In this document: positions 49,143-62,093 of the stretch, in pieces | Layout: each line of letters starts with the position of its first letter | Position numbering within the stretch: the stretch's first letter is position 1 | Source: Polytrichum commune | Taxonomy: Eukaryota; Streptophyta; Polytrichopsida; Polytrichales; Polytrichaceae | Assembly (NCBI GenBank): GCA_950295325.1 | Contig: OX485804.1 | Coordinates: forward strand, 25,976,001 to 26,040,000 | Reading direction: 5' to 3' | Length of the DNA stretch: 64,000 nt | Notes under the pieces: generated by a model | Seen by the model: only the letters and a program-made list of their open reading frames with translations | Databases searched by the model: none | What the model was told of the DNA's origin: nothing | Translations under genes and position numbers: made by a program

Positions 49143-51536
49143 TAGCTAATGAGCAGTAGATTCGAGAATAATGCCTCCGAATGTCGGAACCCCGATGCGT
49201 CAGACTAAATTTGAAGTTAAGGCAGTTGAACACGTCTCAACAATTGAGATGTGTTATGCATGGTGACATTTTGGAATTCGTTCCTCATTCATTTGAGGCA
49301 CTTTCTATCAATCCGTCCAAAGTGATGGGTGATTTTCTTGAAGTCTTGAGCTTCAACCAATCATTCATGAAACTCGATTGGCACATTTGTAACTAGCGGT
49401 TGGTTCTCCCGTTCGTCGGCTAGGTATCGTCTTTTTCTTCCTTCTTTTTGTAGTGTGTTTTTTTTTCGGGCACGTGGAGCTTAGATAGATAGATAGAAAC
49501 TCCGGTCCCAATAAGAGGCCGGCGTGAATGAAGTGTCCGTTCGTATTGTCAAATGACCCGATGCCCGCCAGACAAGGGGAAATTTGGACAGTACTACTCT
49601 CCCCTTTCGAGGATGGACACCGTGGAGCTTATAGGTATGTGTGATGTCGCGGAGTTGCATCGTTATCATACATTAGGGTGGGTTTCACATTACGTTCACA
49701 ACTCCTCGCCAACGGGGTGGGTGAGAAAGTTGATTATTATGTTGATTATCCATGGGTTTTTATTTTGGGGTCAAAGGATCACTTGAATTGGGGTTAGAAA
49801 ACCCCGGAGTAGTGTTAATGAGATTAATCAAGGTGTATAATCAATACTCTATATTGGGGACGTGTGTTTACCGCATCTCCAATGGTAGGGTTGGGGAAAT
49901 GAAATCCATTTTTATTGGGGTCTAGTCCGAGAAACTAGGGTTCCATACACCCCTCAATGGACCTTGCATCATGGTTCAACATGGGACCTAAGTTTGAAGA
50001 TTAAACTCCCAAATTATGACGAGTATTTTACTTAATGAAGACCACCGAGAGTTGGGAGGAAGTGGTGCCTAATTGGTGCCACTTCATTTTTACTCAAACC
50101 TTAGACCCGAACCCTAGTGTAAACTCCTTGGATCCCAAATTATGCTCTCGATCATGTGGACCGCTCAATTTTTAGCGGCTCTTTGGTCTTGGACACTAAT
50201 GTAAATCCACCCTCACTAGGTCCAATGTGTGATGTGCAAGTTGTTCTTGATTTAGATTCTAGAGTCTCCGAACGTTTCATTCTAAGTGTTGTAGCCGATC
50301 AAGCCAACATTCAATGGTGATACTATATCAATGTTGGAATCCATTGGTTTTAAATGGTTGGTAAAAATTCATGACAAAGTTCATGCTTACAACTTTTTGA
50401 AGCTACACTACATATATGAATTAATGTGGCATTGCAATTGATGTGCCATGATGATTAGAGTAGCCTCCATGGCTTATCACTGAGCAACATGGTGACTTTT
50501 GGCGTTTTCTATGGTTGTCAGCCAATTATTGCAAGGTCATTTCCACTGATACATACAATCGGGTTGACTCTTCACCCATGCAAGTTATCTTGGATCAACA
50601 CCATATAACAAAACTTCTAACTATGTTCATTCATTCATCCATTCATCTAATAACCACGGTGAAAATGTATTTCACAATTTTTGTTATTGTGACATTAAAT
50701 AGTTCAGGTAGTATAGAATGTCGTTAAATTAGGGTTAGTGAACCTAATTGCACATACCAATGTACATGGGTCGATGATGAATAATGTGGACCACATTGAA
50801 ATTGATGTGTGGTTGAGTCCAAAATTCAAACTTGTAATAGTTTGTTAGCATCTGCATCACCATTCATAATTCAAGATTGCAAGGACCATGGTCAAGTGAT
50901 ACGACACGAGGTTTGGTGTTGCAAAGTCCCGATATCAAATTAACATGCTCTCCTCAAGGCTTACTTCATTTGTCATATGAACCTTATGGCGGGACACCAA
51001 TGTCCCAAACAAATCAAAGCCTCCTTAATGATTGGTTATGTGGTTGTAAGTGATTGAAAATAAATAAAAACCAACTTCGAACATCAAGGCGTGTACTTGA
51101 CATCGAGATAATCTCAACATTGCTTTGATCGCCTTCAACTGACCATTTTTGACGATAACACGGGCTTTAGGGTTTAACCGGTGTATTATGGGACACCAGT
51201 GTCCCACCATAATGTTCATACTACCCGTACCAAACCCTTGTCGAGTCAAGGTGTTGTGTAGCCCCTTGAATAGTTGATATAAATTGAGCGTAGTCTCGAC
51301 ATGACATATGTATTAGCGTTTTTTTGTGTCCCTAACATTTTTAAGATCCATAACAATGTTATGTGGGATTGACAGTAGTCTGCAGAATATTGTTAGTCCC
51401 AACGAACATTGTTATGTATCTTAATAATGTTATGTCCATTCGTAACCACCACACTTCTTATGTACCACTCATATAATGAAACCCCATATTATTTGGGGCA
51501 CAAGTTAAAGGGGGAGGCCCCTATTCAAGTGCATTA
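49143..51536. other. Intergenic, no gene seen
   Basis: Contains family H copy 4 (49321-49412, inverse orientation) and a 78-bp TA-flanked family E MITE at 51344-51421. Nothing else recognised. Confidence 0.55.
51344..51421. mobile_element. 78-bp TA-flanked MITE (family E)
   Basis: Starts AGATCCATAACAATGTTATG and ends with the near complement AACATTGTTATGTATCT, flanked by TA at 51342-51343 and 51422-51423. A short relative of 15443-15560. Confidence 0.75.
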
Positions 51537-52046
51537 TGCCCCCTTCCCATTTGACTTTAGCTAAGACTAAAAGTTGGTTCAAAAAACACGGCCTTCACAC
51601 CATTGACATGATCTAGTGCTGATCCTAGTTGGCAAATGATGCAGCATGGCTTAAAAGTGGAGGTTTTAAGCCTCAAGCATTGACCCTACCATCAGTACCT
51701 AACACATGAGACAAGAATGTAGGAACAATAAAAGTGTCACCTCCCGCCCTTGTGATTGGTTGCTTTTTAGTCTTAGCTATGAGGGCACGAGGAGCTCCAT
51801 TAACAAAAACCGATGGTAAGATAGATGAGTACTAAGGGATTTGGGGATGGGACTAAAACTATCCAACATGTCATTGCTTGGTAGATAAAGTAATGAACAT
51901 GTGTGAAAGCTACTTAACTAAAAGCTACTTGAAAATCTTTGGAGCAAGTTCTTGTAGGTGCATTGGGATAGCCAGATGCCTCCGCTATAACTGAGGGAGC
52001 TTTACTTGGTTTTTAGGAAATACTATGGTTATTTGGTAAAGTGGCA
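51537..52046. mobile_element. 510-bp Harbinger-like element (family A), copy 2
   Basis: Begins TGCCCCCTTCCCATTTGACT after TTA (51534-51536) and ends TGGCA before TTA (52047-52049). Most of the right terminal repeat is deleted. The body aligns with the copy at 54175-54700 throughout. Non-autonomous. Confidence 0.8.
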
Positions 52047-54174
52047 TTAGAGTCCACAATAAGACCACAACCCCCAATGAAACGCTTGTACAAACGTATG
52101 AATAGGTTGTGTTAGGGTGCTTTGGGGTTCGATACTCCAAATTTTGGCCTCAATAATGCCGAATTTGGAGTGTGACATGCCTAACCTTTTTTAAACAAAG
52201 GTGGTGGGGGGGGGGGGGTTATGTGTGTGTGTTGAGACAACATGTAGGCTAGGGGTCATAGTTTTGCATTGAAGGTCCACGGCTCAAATAGTATGAGAGA
52301 AATAACCATCAAAGAAGCAATTGACCATAAAGTGGTCATTTCATCTTCTCCAAAACCTCCTGACTCCTAATGATCATGGGGTTTCTAGTGCTTTGTTAGT
52401 TTTGTTTTGTTTTGTTTTTCCATCTAAGTAGCATCTACGAACCCATTCACGTTTCCTTCAGATTGAAGACTATTGTGGGTTGTTGTTGTCTAGTGCGACA
52501 CAAAATAATGGTTATTCAAAAGAAATGTGCCATGTGTCATGTCCACATTGGTCAAGACCTTGTTTCACCCTACGTGGAGATTAGCTTATGGCACTTGCAA
52601 TTTTGAATTAGAAAACATGTACAATATCTCCCCATCCAAGCATGTCATTCAGTAATTCAATAACTGATATTATACATGGAGAGGTAATATTATCTTTATT
52701 TAGTTTCTCCTTTGTTATGATATTTATCACACGAAGAAAAAAGTAAGTCGATTGTTCAATGGTTTTTGTTGTTCTTAGCCATGACAATGTTGTTATTTCT
52801 AACCTTGAGGTTAATCGTAAGGTTGTAGTCTAAAATTTGCACCCTCACAACTTGTTAACATAGATAGATAGAAAGAAAGTTGTTTCTCTCTTCTCTATGT
52901 TAACTCCAAGTTAGATGTGTAAAAGTATAATTTCAAATGGGTACTCCATTGATTTGAAGTGTACCATGTGGACTTCTAAGCTTAAGAAGAGTGACCACAC
53001 AAGGTCTACAAACCTAAGGGCAAGGTCCAAGACCAAGAAATTTTCCAAATCAAGCGATCTTATTGGTCAAGAGTAAAAAAAAAAATCTAGACCCAAAGAG
53101 TTTGCACTAGGGTATGGGTCCTAAATATGAAAAACGAGGAAGTGGAGCTGCAGTGGCAAAAAATTTCCCCTTCAAAATACAACGGGCCCCCATTTAGAAA
53201 AAACACTCCTCCTAGTTTGAGTAACCATTATTTATTCATGCTTAAGTTCAATGTTGAGTTTGAAAGTAACCTCTAGTTGATGGATGTTTTGGACCCCAAG
53301 TTTCTTGAAGATAGACCCCTATTGCAAACCCACCATGAGTGCATATGGCTTCAAAATTGATTAATTTATACCACATTTTTAAAAGTACTCAACCTGCCAA
53401 GAGGCTTTTGGGGATAAAAAGCAACTAGGTTGAGGTTCATGTTTTGTGTTGCAAGTCATGTTCGGTGTCTTATAGGAAAGGTCATCGGATGATTGAAGTT
53501 ATAGGTTTAGTAGTGTACAATTTGGTGAATACAATTTGTTGTGTAACAATGTGGCCTCTAGGCACAAACTTGAAAGAGAAGTTTAGTTATTTTCTAGGAT
53601 GTTTCTATGTCCCACGAAAATTGCCTTATGTGGAGCCCATGCATGGAGAGTGCTAATGAATGCTCACAATTGAGAAACCCTAGTGTAACTCGTTCCCTAT
53701 TGGAAACCCAACTCACATCATTCAAGGGACAATCCAATAGCTACGCAATGTGACCTTTGTGCAACTCCTTTATGACCACTCTCTACACATTTGTTGGGGC
53801 TCAATTCCCAACCAACCTTTATTATTTTCTTTTGGGCTTTTCAACATATGGAACGATCTACAACTCTTCGAATTTGCAGTGTGTGAATGTGTGCAATTTA
53901 ATCTACGGAGTAAGTTGCTAAATTTGTCAAAAATTGCAATTAAATGTGGAATTTAGTCAAAGAAGTAAGGGGAGGGGCATGGAAAGAAAAAGAAAATAAT
54001 GAATAAAGTATGGTGGAAAATATATGGGTTGAAATGGTTGTTAAAAATTGCATTACTTTTGAATTGTACATTAGTGAAGTTATAGAGAATACAAGTGCAA
54101 TTGAGTTGTGAACATGATAATAATATTGAGCATAGAAGGATTGGACTTAACTCCATGCACCCCAACATGGCTTA
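52047..54174. other. Intergenic, no gene seen
   Basis: A poly-G run lies at about 52206-52218 and short AGAT repeats near 52862. No recognised gene or element. Confidence 0.5.
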
Positions 54175-54700
54175 TGCCCCCTCCCCACCTGACTTTAGCT
54201 AAGACTAAAAGTTGGTTCTAACAACCCAACCTTCACACCATCGACATTATCTAGTGCCAAGCCTATTTGGCAAATGTTGTGGCATGGTTTACAAGTGGAG
54301 GTTTTAAGCCTCAAGCACCGACCCTCCCATCGGTACCTAAACATGAGGCAAGAATATAGGACCTTTAAAAGTGTCGCCTCCCGCCCTTACGATTGGTTCC
54401 TCTTTAGTCTTAACTATGAGGGCATGAGGAGCTCCATTAACAAAAACTGATGGTAAGATAGGTGAACAATAAGGCATTTGGGGATGGGACAAAAACTACC
54501 CAACGTTCATTGCTTGATAGATAAAACCATGAACATGTGTGAAAGCTACTTAACTAAAACCTACTCAAAAATCTCCGGAGCAAGTTCTTGTAAGTGCATT
54601 GGGATAGCCAGATGCCTCCGTTATAACCGAGGGAGCTTTACCCAGTTTTTAAGAAAAACTTTGGTTCTTAGCTAAAGCCAGGTGGGAAGGGAAGGGGGCA
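54175..54700. mobile_element. 526-bp Harbinger-like element (family A), intact ends
   Basis: Termini TGCCCCCTCCCCACCTGACT and, in reverse complement, TGCCCCCTTCCCTTCCCACC continue as a TIR of about 45 bp (both have CTTTAGCTAAGA). TTA flanks both sides (54172-54174 and 54701-54703). These are PIF/Harbinger hallmarks. No transposase is encoded. Confidence 0.85.
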
Positions 54701-57516
54701 TTAACCTCATATATAAAACCTAACTCCTATTGGCTCATGTATCGCACCATCAAACACTACAACTGAGCCATAAAAACAAGATTTGTCAAACAAGAGTCGT
54801 GGAGGGTACATAAGGAACCAAGCAATTAATCATTGAGAATGATCGTCGTAACGGAAATTATCCAAAAGGCCGAACTTGTATCTAACAATGAATTTTATTT
54901 TTCTTTCTCTTTCAAGATACATATGCACATTGTACTTCGCAACTCGTATCATATGAACACCAACAATCACGTTGCCTCCTCTTATTTGAGTGTTTCTCTG
55001 TATAAACCTTATGAAAAAAGGAAGGTATCGGAAGTGTCCAATTGTAGATTGTAGATCCCCTACACATGCATGGACGTGACCGCTAAACATGTTTCGCAAA
55101 TTCGGTTTTGAAAAGAACCAAAAAAGAAAAAAAGAAAAAAGGGTGTTCATTTTCCACCAAGCCCAAAGTTGCACTCCATCAAGTTTTGCTACTTTAAACC
55201 ACTTTGTGGGAGACTTCGTGAGCACCATGGACATTGTCAAAGCTCTCTACAACATGCTCAAAAGCTTAATGTGGATGGGTTTGCTACATTCACCTTCATG
55301 GCTTTTTTTCAGTTGTGAACGTTCATGTCGAAAGGCTATCATGTCCACGAAGTCTGGGAGTGATGACCCCAATCAAACCTCTTTTAGTGTTAAGAAATGT
55401 TCACCTCACAACACTTCATGAATCCTTAACCTCTATATGATTCCTTTGTTGGCGCACACACACACACACACACACACATTATTTTGTTGCAAATTTTGGG
55501 ATTAAAATAATCATGCGTAGAGGAGTCATTGGTATCACAACAACAATGCCTTAACCATTACAATATGAACATCTTTCTACCTATTACCCTTCAATCGTCT
55601 CCGTTGTTGCTTTGTGAAGAATTAGGAGATATGATAACAATAATGGAGATCCCCTTATACTCTAAGAAACACAATTTTGAGGTTGGATATAACCGCGAGT
55701 TTAGAAAGTAGGTTTGTTATTGGTCTTTTTGGGACTCCAAACGTAATGTAAACACACCTTGAGTAACTCATCCATACCATCCATCATGTCATACATTCCA
55801 AAGTGAGGACATATTAAAAAATACTCTCATTTAAGCCAACCCTTTTCACACCTTAAACTAGTGACATTGAAGCAACACAGATTTTAACATGAAGTTTGAT
55901 GTCTTGGAATGATTTGAGTGGTTTCCTTGCATTATTTACACACAACCCAACTCCATTGCTAAATTTGCTTTGTTTTTTTTTGTCATGGTTCGATTGGGGG
56001 CTCGGGCGGCTTGGCCAAGAAAACAAAGAACCTTAAAAATTGGAAAATAATTACAATTCTACCTTCCCTTCCCCATGCACTTGGTTCCGAGTCCCAATGC
56101 TAGAGTGCCTAATTGAACCAAGCTACTACCAATTATGGATGAATTGTGACATTCTCAACATTTACATCTATGATAGGGTAGTCGATTATGGATGGATGAA
56201 ATACATCCACGGATGCCATACACAAGTGGAGAGAGGGAATTATCGCATATGAAAGTACCTTGCATTTGTCTAACATGAAAGCCCTTAAATAGTATGCAAC
56301 TCAAAGGTTAACTTTTAAAGTGTTAATCTGACACTATAAATAATGTTGAAGACCTCAAATTAGGCTAACTTAGCCCAATTTATCTTATTTGAATAGGTCA
56401 CAAATCCATAGGGGGTTAAGTTTCATGTTGAATTGATGAGAGTTAATTAATTTATTAATTTATTTGGGCACAAATTGAAAAAAAAATTACAAAAAAAACC
56501 CAAAATACAACCAACCGGGCTGAACCAGCGCAACCCCAATGGAAATCAAGAAATAATGTTCATTTGTGGCCTATCCTTCTGAGTGACAACTAAGTTGCTC
56601 CGTGTCATGATAAGAGGTAACTTCATACAAGAACTCCCTCTCTTCTGCACAAGTTTGGTTCATAAACAAAAACATTCTCAAAGATGACATGTCCACGGTG
56701 TTGTTTGCACCATGTTTCATTGTACCTACATGGGGGTCCCAACGTGAGACAAGGTTTCTTTTAGAATGGGAGCTAGAACCAAGAAACAAAACAAACAAAA
56801 CAAAATAAAATTCTCTTATTGATCACTTATGTCATCTAACTTTGTGAACGACCTGAAAGGAAGCATCAACATGTATATGATCATTGAAAACATGCAAACT
56901 TGAACCAACATGTATGTAATTACTGGTAGCTAGTAAGAAAAATGGCTCTCAATTAGGTTAATCACTGCAAGACACAAATACTTTATAAAGGAAAGAGCTA
57001 TGTAAGTTAACCATTACTACACTTGGATGGTTGAGAAAATGGAAGTGTTTGTATGCACGGGTCCACCCAACTATGGTGGGGGGTCCTTGGACCTTGTTGT
57101 ATGGGTACCTCAAAGCCCTTTGGGGGGATTCCATGTCCAGTATCCTCAAGGCACTAGTGGCTAGCTAGGAACTAGTATAGTGTGTCACTATAGTGCCCAC
57201 CCCGAGAGGGGTTAGTAGTCTTGCACCACTGGTATTATGCCCTGAGGGTTTAATGCCAAGGGTGGGTCGAACGGGCATTCCAATCACGTTGATCACATGG
57301 TTAGCGTTTCTTCTTCTGTTTGTATGCCAACATATAAAACAACAACCTTCCTCAACACAAGTCCCAATGTAAGACGGTACTTTTCTCAATGGGAAACTAA
57401 GAGTGGACAAGAAAACAATCTTCTATTGGTTGTTGATTCATGTACCAATAAAATCCATGGGGAGGAAGCACCACATGGGTGTTGATGACATAAGCTCGTG
57501 TTATTCTAATTATGAA

Positions 57517-57567
<51 letters not shown>

Positions 57568-60217
57568 GTATATTCTTGACATAAAATTGTTTATGTTTCA
57601 CATACTCCAAGTGTTATAACACAAAGATGCAAATTCAAAAGCCACCCGTAGTACTCAAATGACAAGAGATGAATCCAAGATTCATTGGGTATTTTGGCTG
57701 CTTCTTTATTTCTCAAGGGGCTCAACTTGGTCTATGAGGAAGCGAGGCATGGCCCGATTTAAAGGCACCAATCAAGGGGCCAAGCTAGAGGACCGCGTAC
57801 CAATTTCAAACTATGATTGACTAAGTGTTTACACAGCGGTCAACTCTTGCACTTGGATCAATGCAACAACATTCGAATGTGACAAAATTATTGACAACAT
57901 GTTCAAATTCGTAAAATAACCTCCAATGATTAACTGAATACACTCTTATTCTTTTCAAAATGGAGGTTTGTCCATTGATAGAAAGTATTTCATGTGAATT
58001 CTTATGTATCTCAAGCCAAATTCATAAAAACAATAAAAAATCCATGAAAAAGACCCACAAAGATCAAAATATGTTTACATGTTGTACACAACCCCTATTC
58101 AATTACTTTTCTTATTAGGACACTCATGTTAGAGGGTATGTGGTTTGATGTACATAGCCTCAGGAATGGATATGTAAATAGACATGTGTTCTAAAGAGAT
58201 AAGATTGCATGCTCAAAATATAATAACCATTCTAGGCTCAATGATGAACATAATTTGGGGGGAGGGGTCGTATGTGGTCGTATAATGAGCATGAGGGTCT
58301 TCACTCTGATAATGGACAAGAAATTCATATGAGCTCCAAAGATTTTTAAGGAAAGTGGCTATAACCTTGATTTTGATTTATTAGTCATGTCGTTTTAGTC
58401 ACGTGTTTCCTATCCTATGAGAAGTGGACTAGTAAAAGTATATTAAAAAAATCCCTATTTAAGACCCATCTACCTTGGGTAACTGAGGATTCAAATTAAC
58501 AAGCAGATACCATTAGTACATACATACACACATACATATAAACCCCCACACTCTAAAAACTTGATTATGTAAAGAGCTTACAAAATTGAAAAAACCCACC
58601 CCCAATCATAGGTGAATTTTCTAGGTGAAGTATCACCTTCTTACATGTGAAGTTTAATATTTTAAAACACCTCAAGGGCTTGTTGACACTATTGACCAAT
58701 GATCATTTTTTTCTAAAGTATCTTGCTGGTTGAGAATTGAGTGGCAATCCCACTTTGTTTTACACAAGGTCACCAAAAATAAAAAGTGACCATGGATGAG
58801 CATGTCAGGAAAATGAAGGAGAAAATGACATGGAAGTGACATGGCATCCCACATGTTCAAAAATGGACAATATTTGTTGGTCACCTAATTTTATGCAACG
58901 AGAGAACCTAAACCCTAAACCCCTAAACCATGTCAAGAATAAAGCATATTCAACCGACTATGTAGTATACATAATTAATATTAGAAGATCATTTTTTTCA
59001 AATGTTTGTTTTTATTGTTGTGTAAAATTTGTCATTAAAAACACTACGTCCTAATCTAACTCCTTTTTACACTATGTCCCATGATCGAGGCTTTTGAAAA
59101 ATGACATGGATTTCTCTTGATTGTAACCTTTGGATGTCAAGGTGACCTTTAACCCTCGGCCTTAGACAGTGTAACCCGTTGTTGACCGGTTTACACGAAC
59201 ATCAGTTCCACCAAAATTAGATTGTTCTGGATTTCCATTTTTCTTCGAATGTAATCTAACGTTCTTCTTGCAGACACTCATGAGTCCTCAAGGAGTAGGT
59301 GCCCTAGGTTTTTAAGTTCATGTTCCCTTAAATCCTAATGTCAAGGTTAAGAGTCCTTAAATCCGTTTCCTATTTCTTTATGTCCAATATCATCTATATT
59401 CACTCTTATATGTTTCATGGTTTGGATGACCCATAACCTTAGTCATTCAATCCAATTTCAAAGCATCAAGATCTAAACACCCAATTAGAGGCAAGCATAT
59501 TCCCTCGCTAATTCAAACTCCCTTAGGTGTGTTTGGAAACCTTTGATGACATGGAATCTTACTCCATAAACCCCAATTGCCTACCAATTCAATTATATGT
59601 AAACTTAATCTCGAAGATTGCTTGATCAATATACACCTACATTCCCAAAAGGGTATTTTCAAAGATGGAGGGTATTTGATCAATACTCACATTTAATCCC
59701 AAGTACCTCTCTTAATTCACTCAAAGCTTCCTTAGATTGATACGAGGTATATGATGATACAAATCCTTAGTGCATGTATGATGACAATGTGGTGGTGAAT
59801 GGGCCTACTTAGCGGCTCCTCGTTGGTATCCTCTATGCAATCGTTAGATTAGGTTTTCTTATATAATTTTGGTGGAATAATCCTAACATCACAAGTCCGG
59901 TATTACTATAGCATATGGGTAAGTGAATCAAGTCTCTTCAATACTTAAGTGTTAGTACTTGGACCCTCATTTTAATCAACCCATTGAGATAGCTCCTTTG
60001 AGGCTCCAATTCATGATTTCCTTCAAGTCCCTTCCCCTAGGTAAATCTCCTAACTTTTTCTCTAAGTCGTATAGGTCTTCAACCTTGTAGGATTCTTTTA
60101 AGGAAGGGTCTTCATATTTTTGATGTATTTTCCTTTTCGAAGTCCTCGGCCTTCCCGCCTTACTTGGAATTCTCAAACCCTTCGAAACCACGTCGATATT
60201 GAAAGAGTCGATCCTAA
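54701..60217. other. Intergenic, AT-rich, no gene seen
   Basis: Holds microsatellites at 55455-55478 (CA)n and 57517-57567 (TG then TA then CA), and a short telomere-like run of about three CCCTAAA units at 58905-58929. The 96-codon minus-strand frame at 59976-60263 is basic with a GRPR motif, but I do not recognise it and doubt it is real. Confidence 0.5.
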
Positions 60218-60420
60218 GGCACCATGGGTGCCTAGTACTTGTAGGGGATTCCGATTGCACCACGGGTGCCTAACTCTAAGGTTAGATCTCTAATACACCG
60301 CATGTGCCCATTATTTGTGATTACTTTTGAATCCACCACGGGTGCCTAACCCTAATGTTGGGTTCACTAAAGCACTGCGGGTGCCTATGTGGTGATTCTA
60401 ATGCATCATTGGTGCCTATG
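60218..60420. repeat. Six degenerate GCACCACGGGTGCCTA motifs
   Basis: The motif recurs about every 25-65 bp: GCACCATGGGTGCCTA, GCACCACGGGTGCCTA, ACACCGCATGTGCCCA, CCACCACGGGTGCCTA, GCACTGCGGGTGCCTA and GCATCATTGGTGCCTA. The best unit is nearly self-complementary (GGCACC/GGTGCC). Spacers differ, so it is not a plain tandem repeat. Function unknown. Confidence 0.8.
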
Positions 60421-61840
60421 CTAGCTTTGAAAGGTTAGGAGTCTTGGACACTCATGTAGAGTCTTCCTGGCAAATGAAGTGTGTTATGGCCCTCAACTTG
60501 GCCTCTTTAAATTGATTTTCACATTAAGTATTTACAAAATTTTGTAAATGTGAGTTGCGGCTATAACTAGCATTATATCGAATTATAGTTTGAATTGAAT
60601 GTCTTGATTCTATTCCTTTCAATCTACCATACTTGAAATGTTTCTCCTAATTACATAACCTTTGGTATCTATTGGTTATATATTCATTTGGAATTCAACC
60701 ATCCATTTAATTTGGCCACATGCCTTATAAACATGGGCGGCATGCCTCTTCAATTCTTGCACCCAACCCTCATTCCCACTCATCACTCTTAACCCGGTCT
60801 GTGTTCCCACTGGTCACATGCACGTTGCCAAGCTAGTCCGCGTTCTAACTGGGGGTCCAAGCCACGGGCCCCAACTGCTTTCTTTCCCCTCGATCTTGTT
60901 TTGGCTAGCTTGCTTAAGCTTCTTGCTCCCAGCCTTCCCCTTGGCTACGGCGGTTGCGAGCTCTACATTGGACCACAAGAAATCTTAAATCGTTTTTTCT
61001 CACAACCCTAATTTGTTACTTCGCGAAAATAATGTAGGTCCAAGTGCAAGTTAACTTAGCCCTTGTCGTCTTTCATAACAAATTGTTTCCATTTTCAATG
61101 GACAACCCAGTTAGGTAGCGACAACAAATATCTTCAATGACATGGGCTTCATCTACCACATTCAATTATAGGATCGCGAGCCATGCAAGTAGTAGTGCCA
61201 TGTGACTATACATGCATGTCATTGTTAGAGTGCCCACACAAATCCTCAAAATTTAATTGAAGAATATTAATTACGATCGATTACTTCAACTATGATTATA
61301 TCGGGCACAATTGTGGGCCACAATGTTTGTAAATGAAAATTAGGGTGGGAATATACAACATTGCAATGATAAAGCAATGAAGTGGTATCTAACCCAACAT
61401 TGCATCAACATAACCATTGTGTTACCATATTGTTCATTTAGAATCTACCATTCAACAATTAGCAACAATATTGGATTTAGCATGACATGGCACGATAAGT
61501 GAGACTTACTATCAATCCACAATATTGGCAAATTTTAAAGTGCATTGGCTTACAAGAAGTGTAGTCACTTCTCTAGTGGGCACTTGGGTTAACAAGGCAC
61601 ATAAAGGAAATGAAGCAACCATCTTAGAGCCACATCATATCACTAATAAAATGTAAACATGGGCCCCATCCCTTCAACACCCATATTACTTGCACTAGTG
61701 CACAATGTTTGCCCGTGCCAATAATTTAAACTCATAATCGGACACAACAAGTGAACATCATTTTTGCACTATGGCTAGTGTCAAAGTGAGATAACGTTCA
61801 CCATGGAACTTAAGGCCTATAAATAACTAAATAACCAACG
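60421..61840. other. Intergenic, no gene seen
   Basis: No open frame of note and no repeat structure that I can support. Confidence 0.5.
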
Positions 61841-62093
61841 TTGGGCAATTTGATGTGAATTTGAGCATGTTGGCCCTACCCTTCTCACGAACTTTCTTGA
61901 TGCAGAGTGAGGTTTATTGCTTACCTTACGGTGGGTGGGCTCTTGGCCTTTTTTCTTTTTCTTTTTCTTTTTCCTTTTGTCAAGTACAAAAAATATTTCA
62001 CAGTGGGAATCGAACCACCAACCACTCCATTTGGAAATGCGTACGTACCTCTCCACTATCACCCAATAGTTTAGGGTCATCTCGGACATGAGC
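61841..62093 (-). mobile_element. tRNA-derived SINE, copy 2
   Basis: Minus-strand head with box A-like TGATAGTGGAGAGG (62048-62061) and a consensus box B GGTTCGATTCC (62006-62016). The body shares TTACCTTACGGTGGGTGGGC (plus strand) with copy 1. A CTTTTT-rich run (about 61949-61978) is inserted in the body relative to copy 1. Confidence 0.8.

Noticed and set aside
54830-55421. Opposite-strand open frames of 110-136 codons
   Set aside because: No recognisable domain, AT-rich intergenic setting, and no splice or codon-usage support.
58905-58929. Interstitial telomere array
   Set aside because: Only about three CCCTAAA-like units; too short to be more than a chance or promoter-type motif.
59976-60263. 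Basic 95-residue minus-strand frame with a GRPR motif
   Set aside because: No homology recognised, overlaps the GGTGCC motif cluster, and has no supporting splice sites or partners.
60218-60420. CRISPR-like array
   Set aside because: A plant nuclear context, degenerate repeats of about 16 bp and irregular spacers exclude it.
62006-62061. tRNA gene
   Set aside because: Boxes A and B are present, but no cloverleaf with an acceptor stem can be drawn; a second copy and a long shared body point to a SINE.
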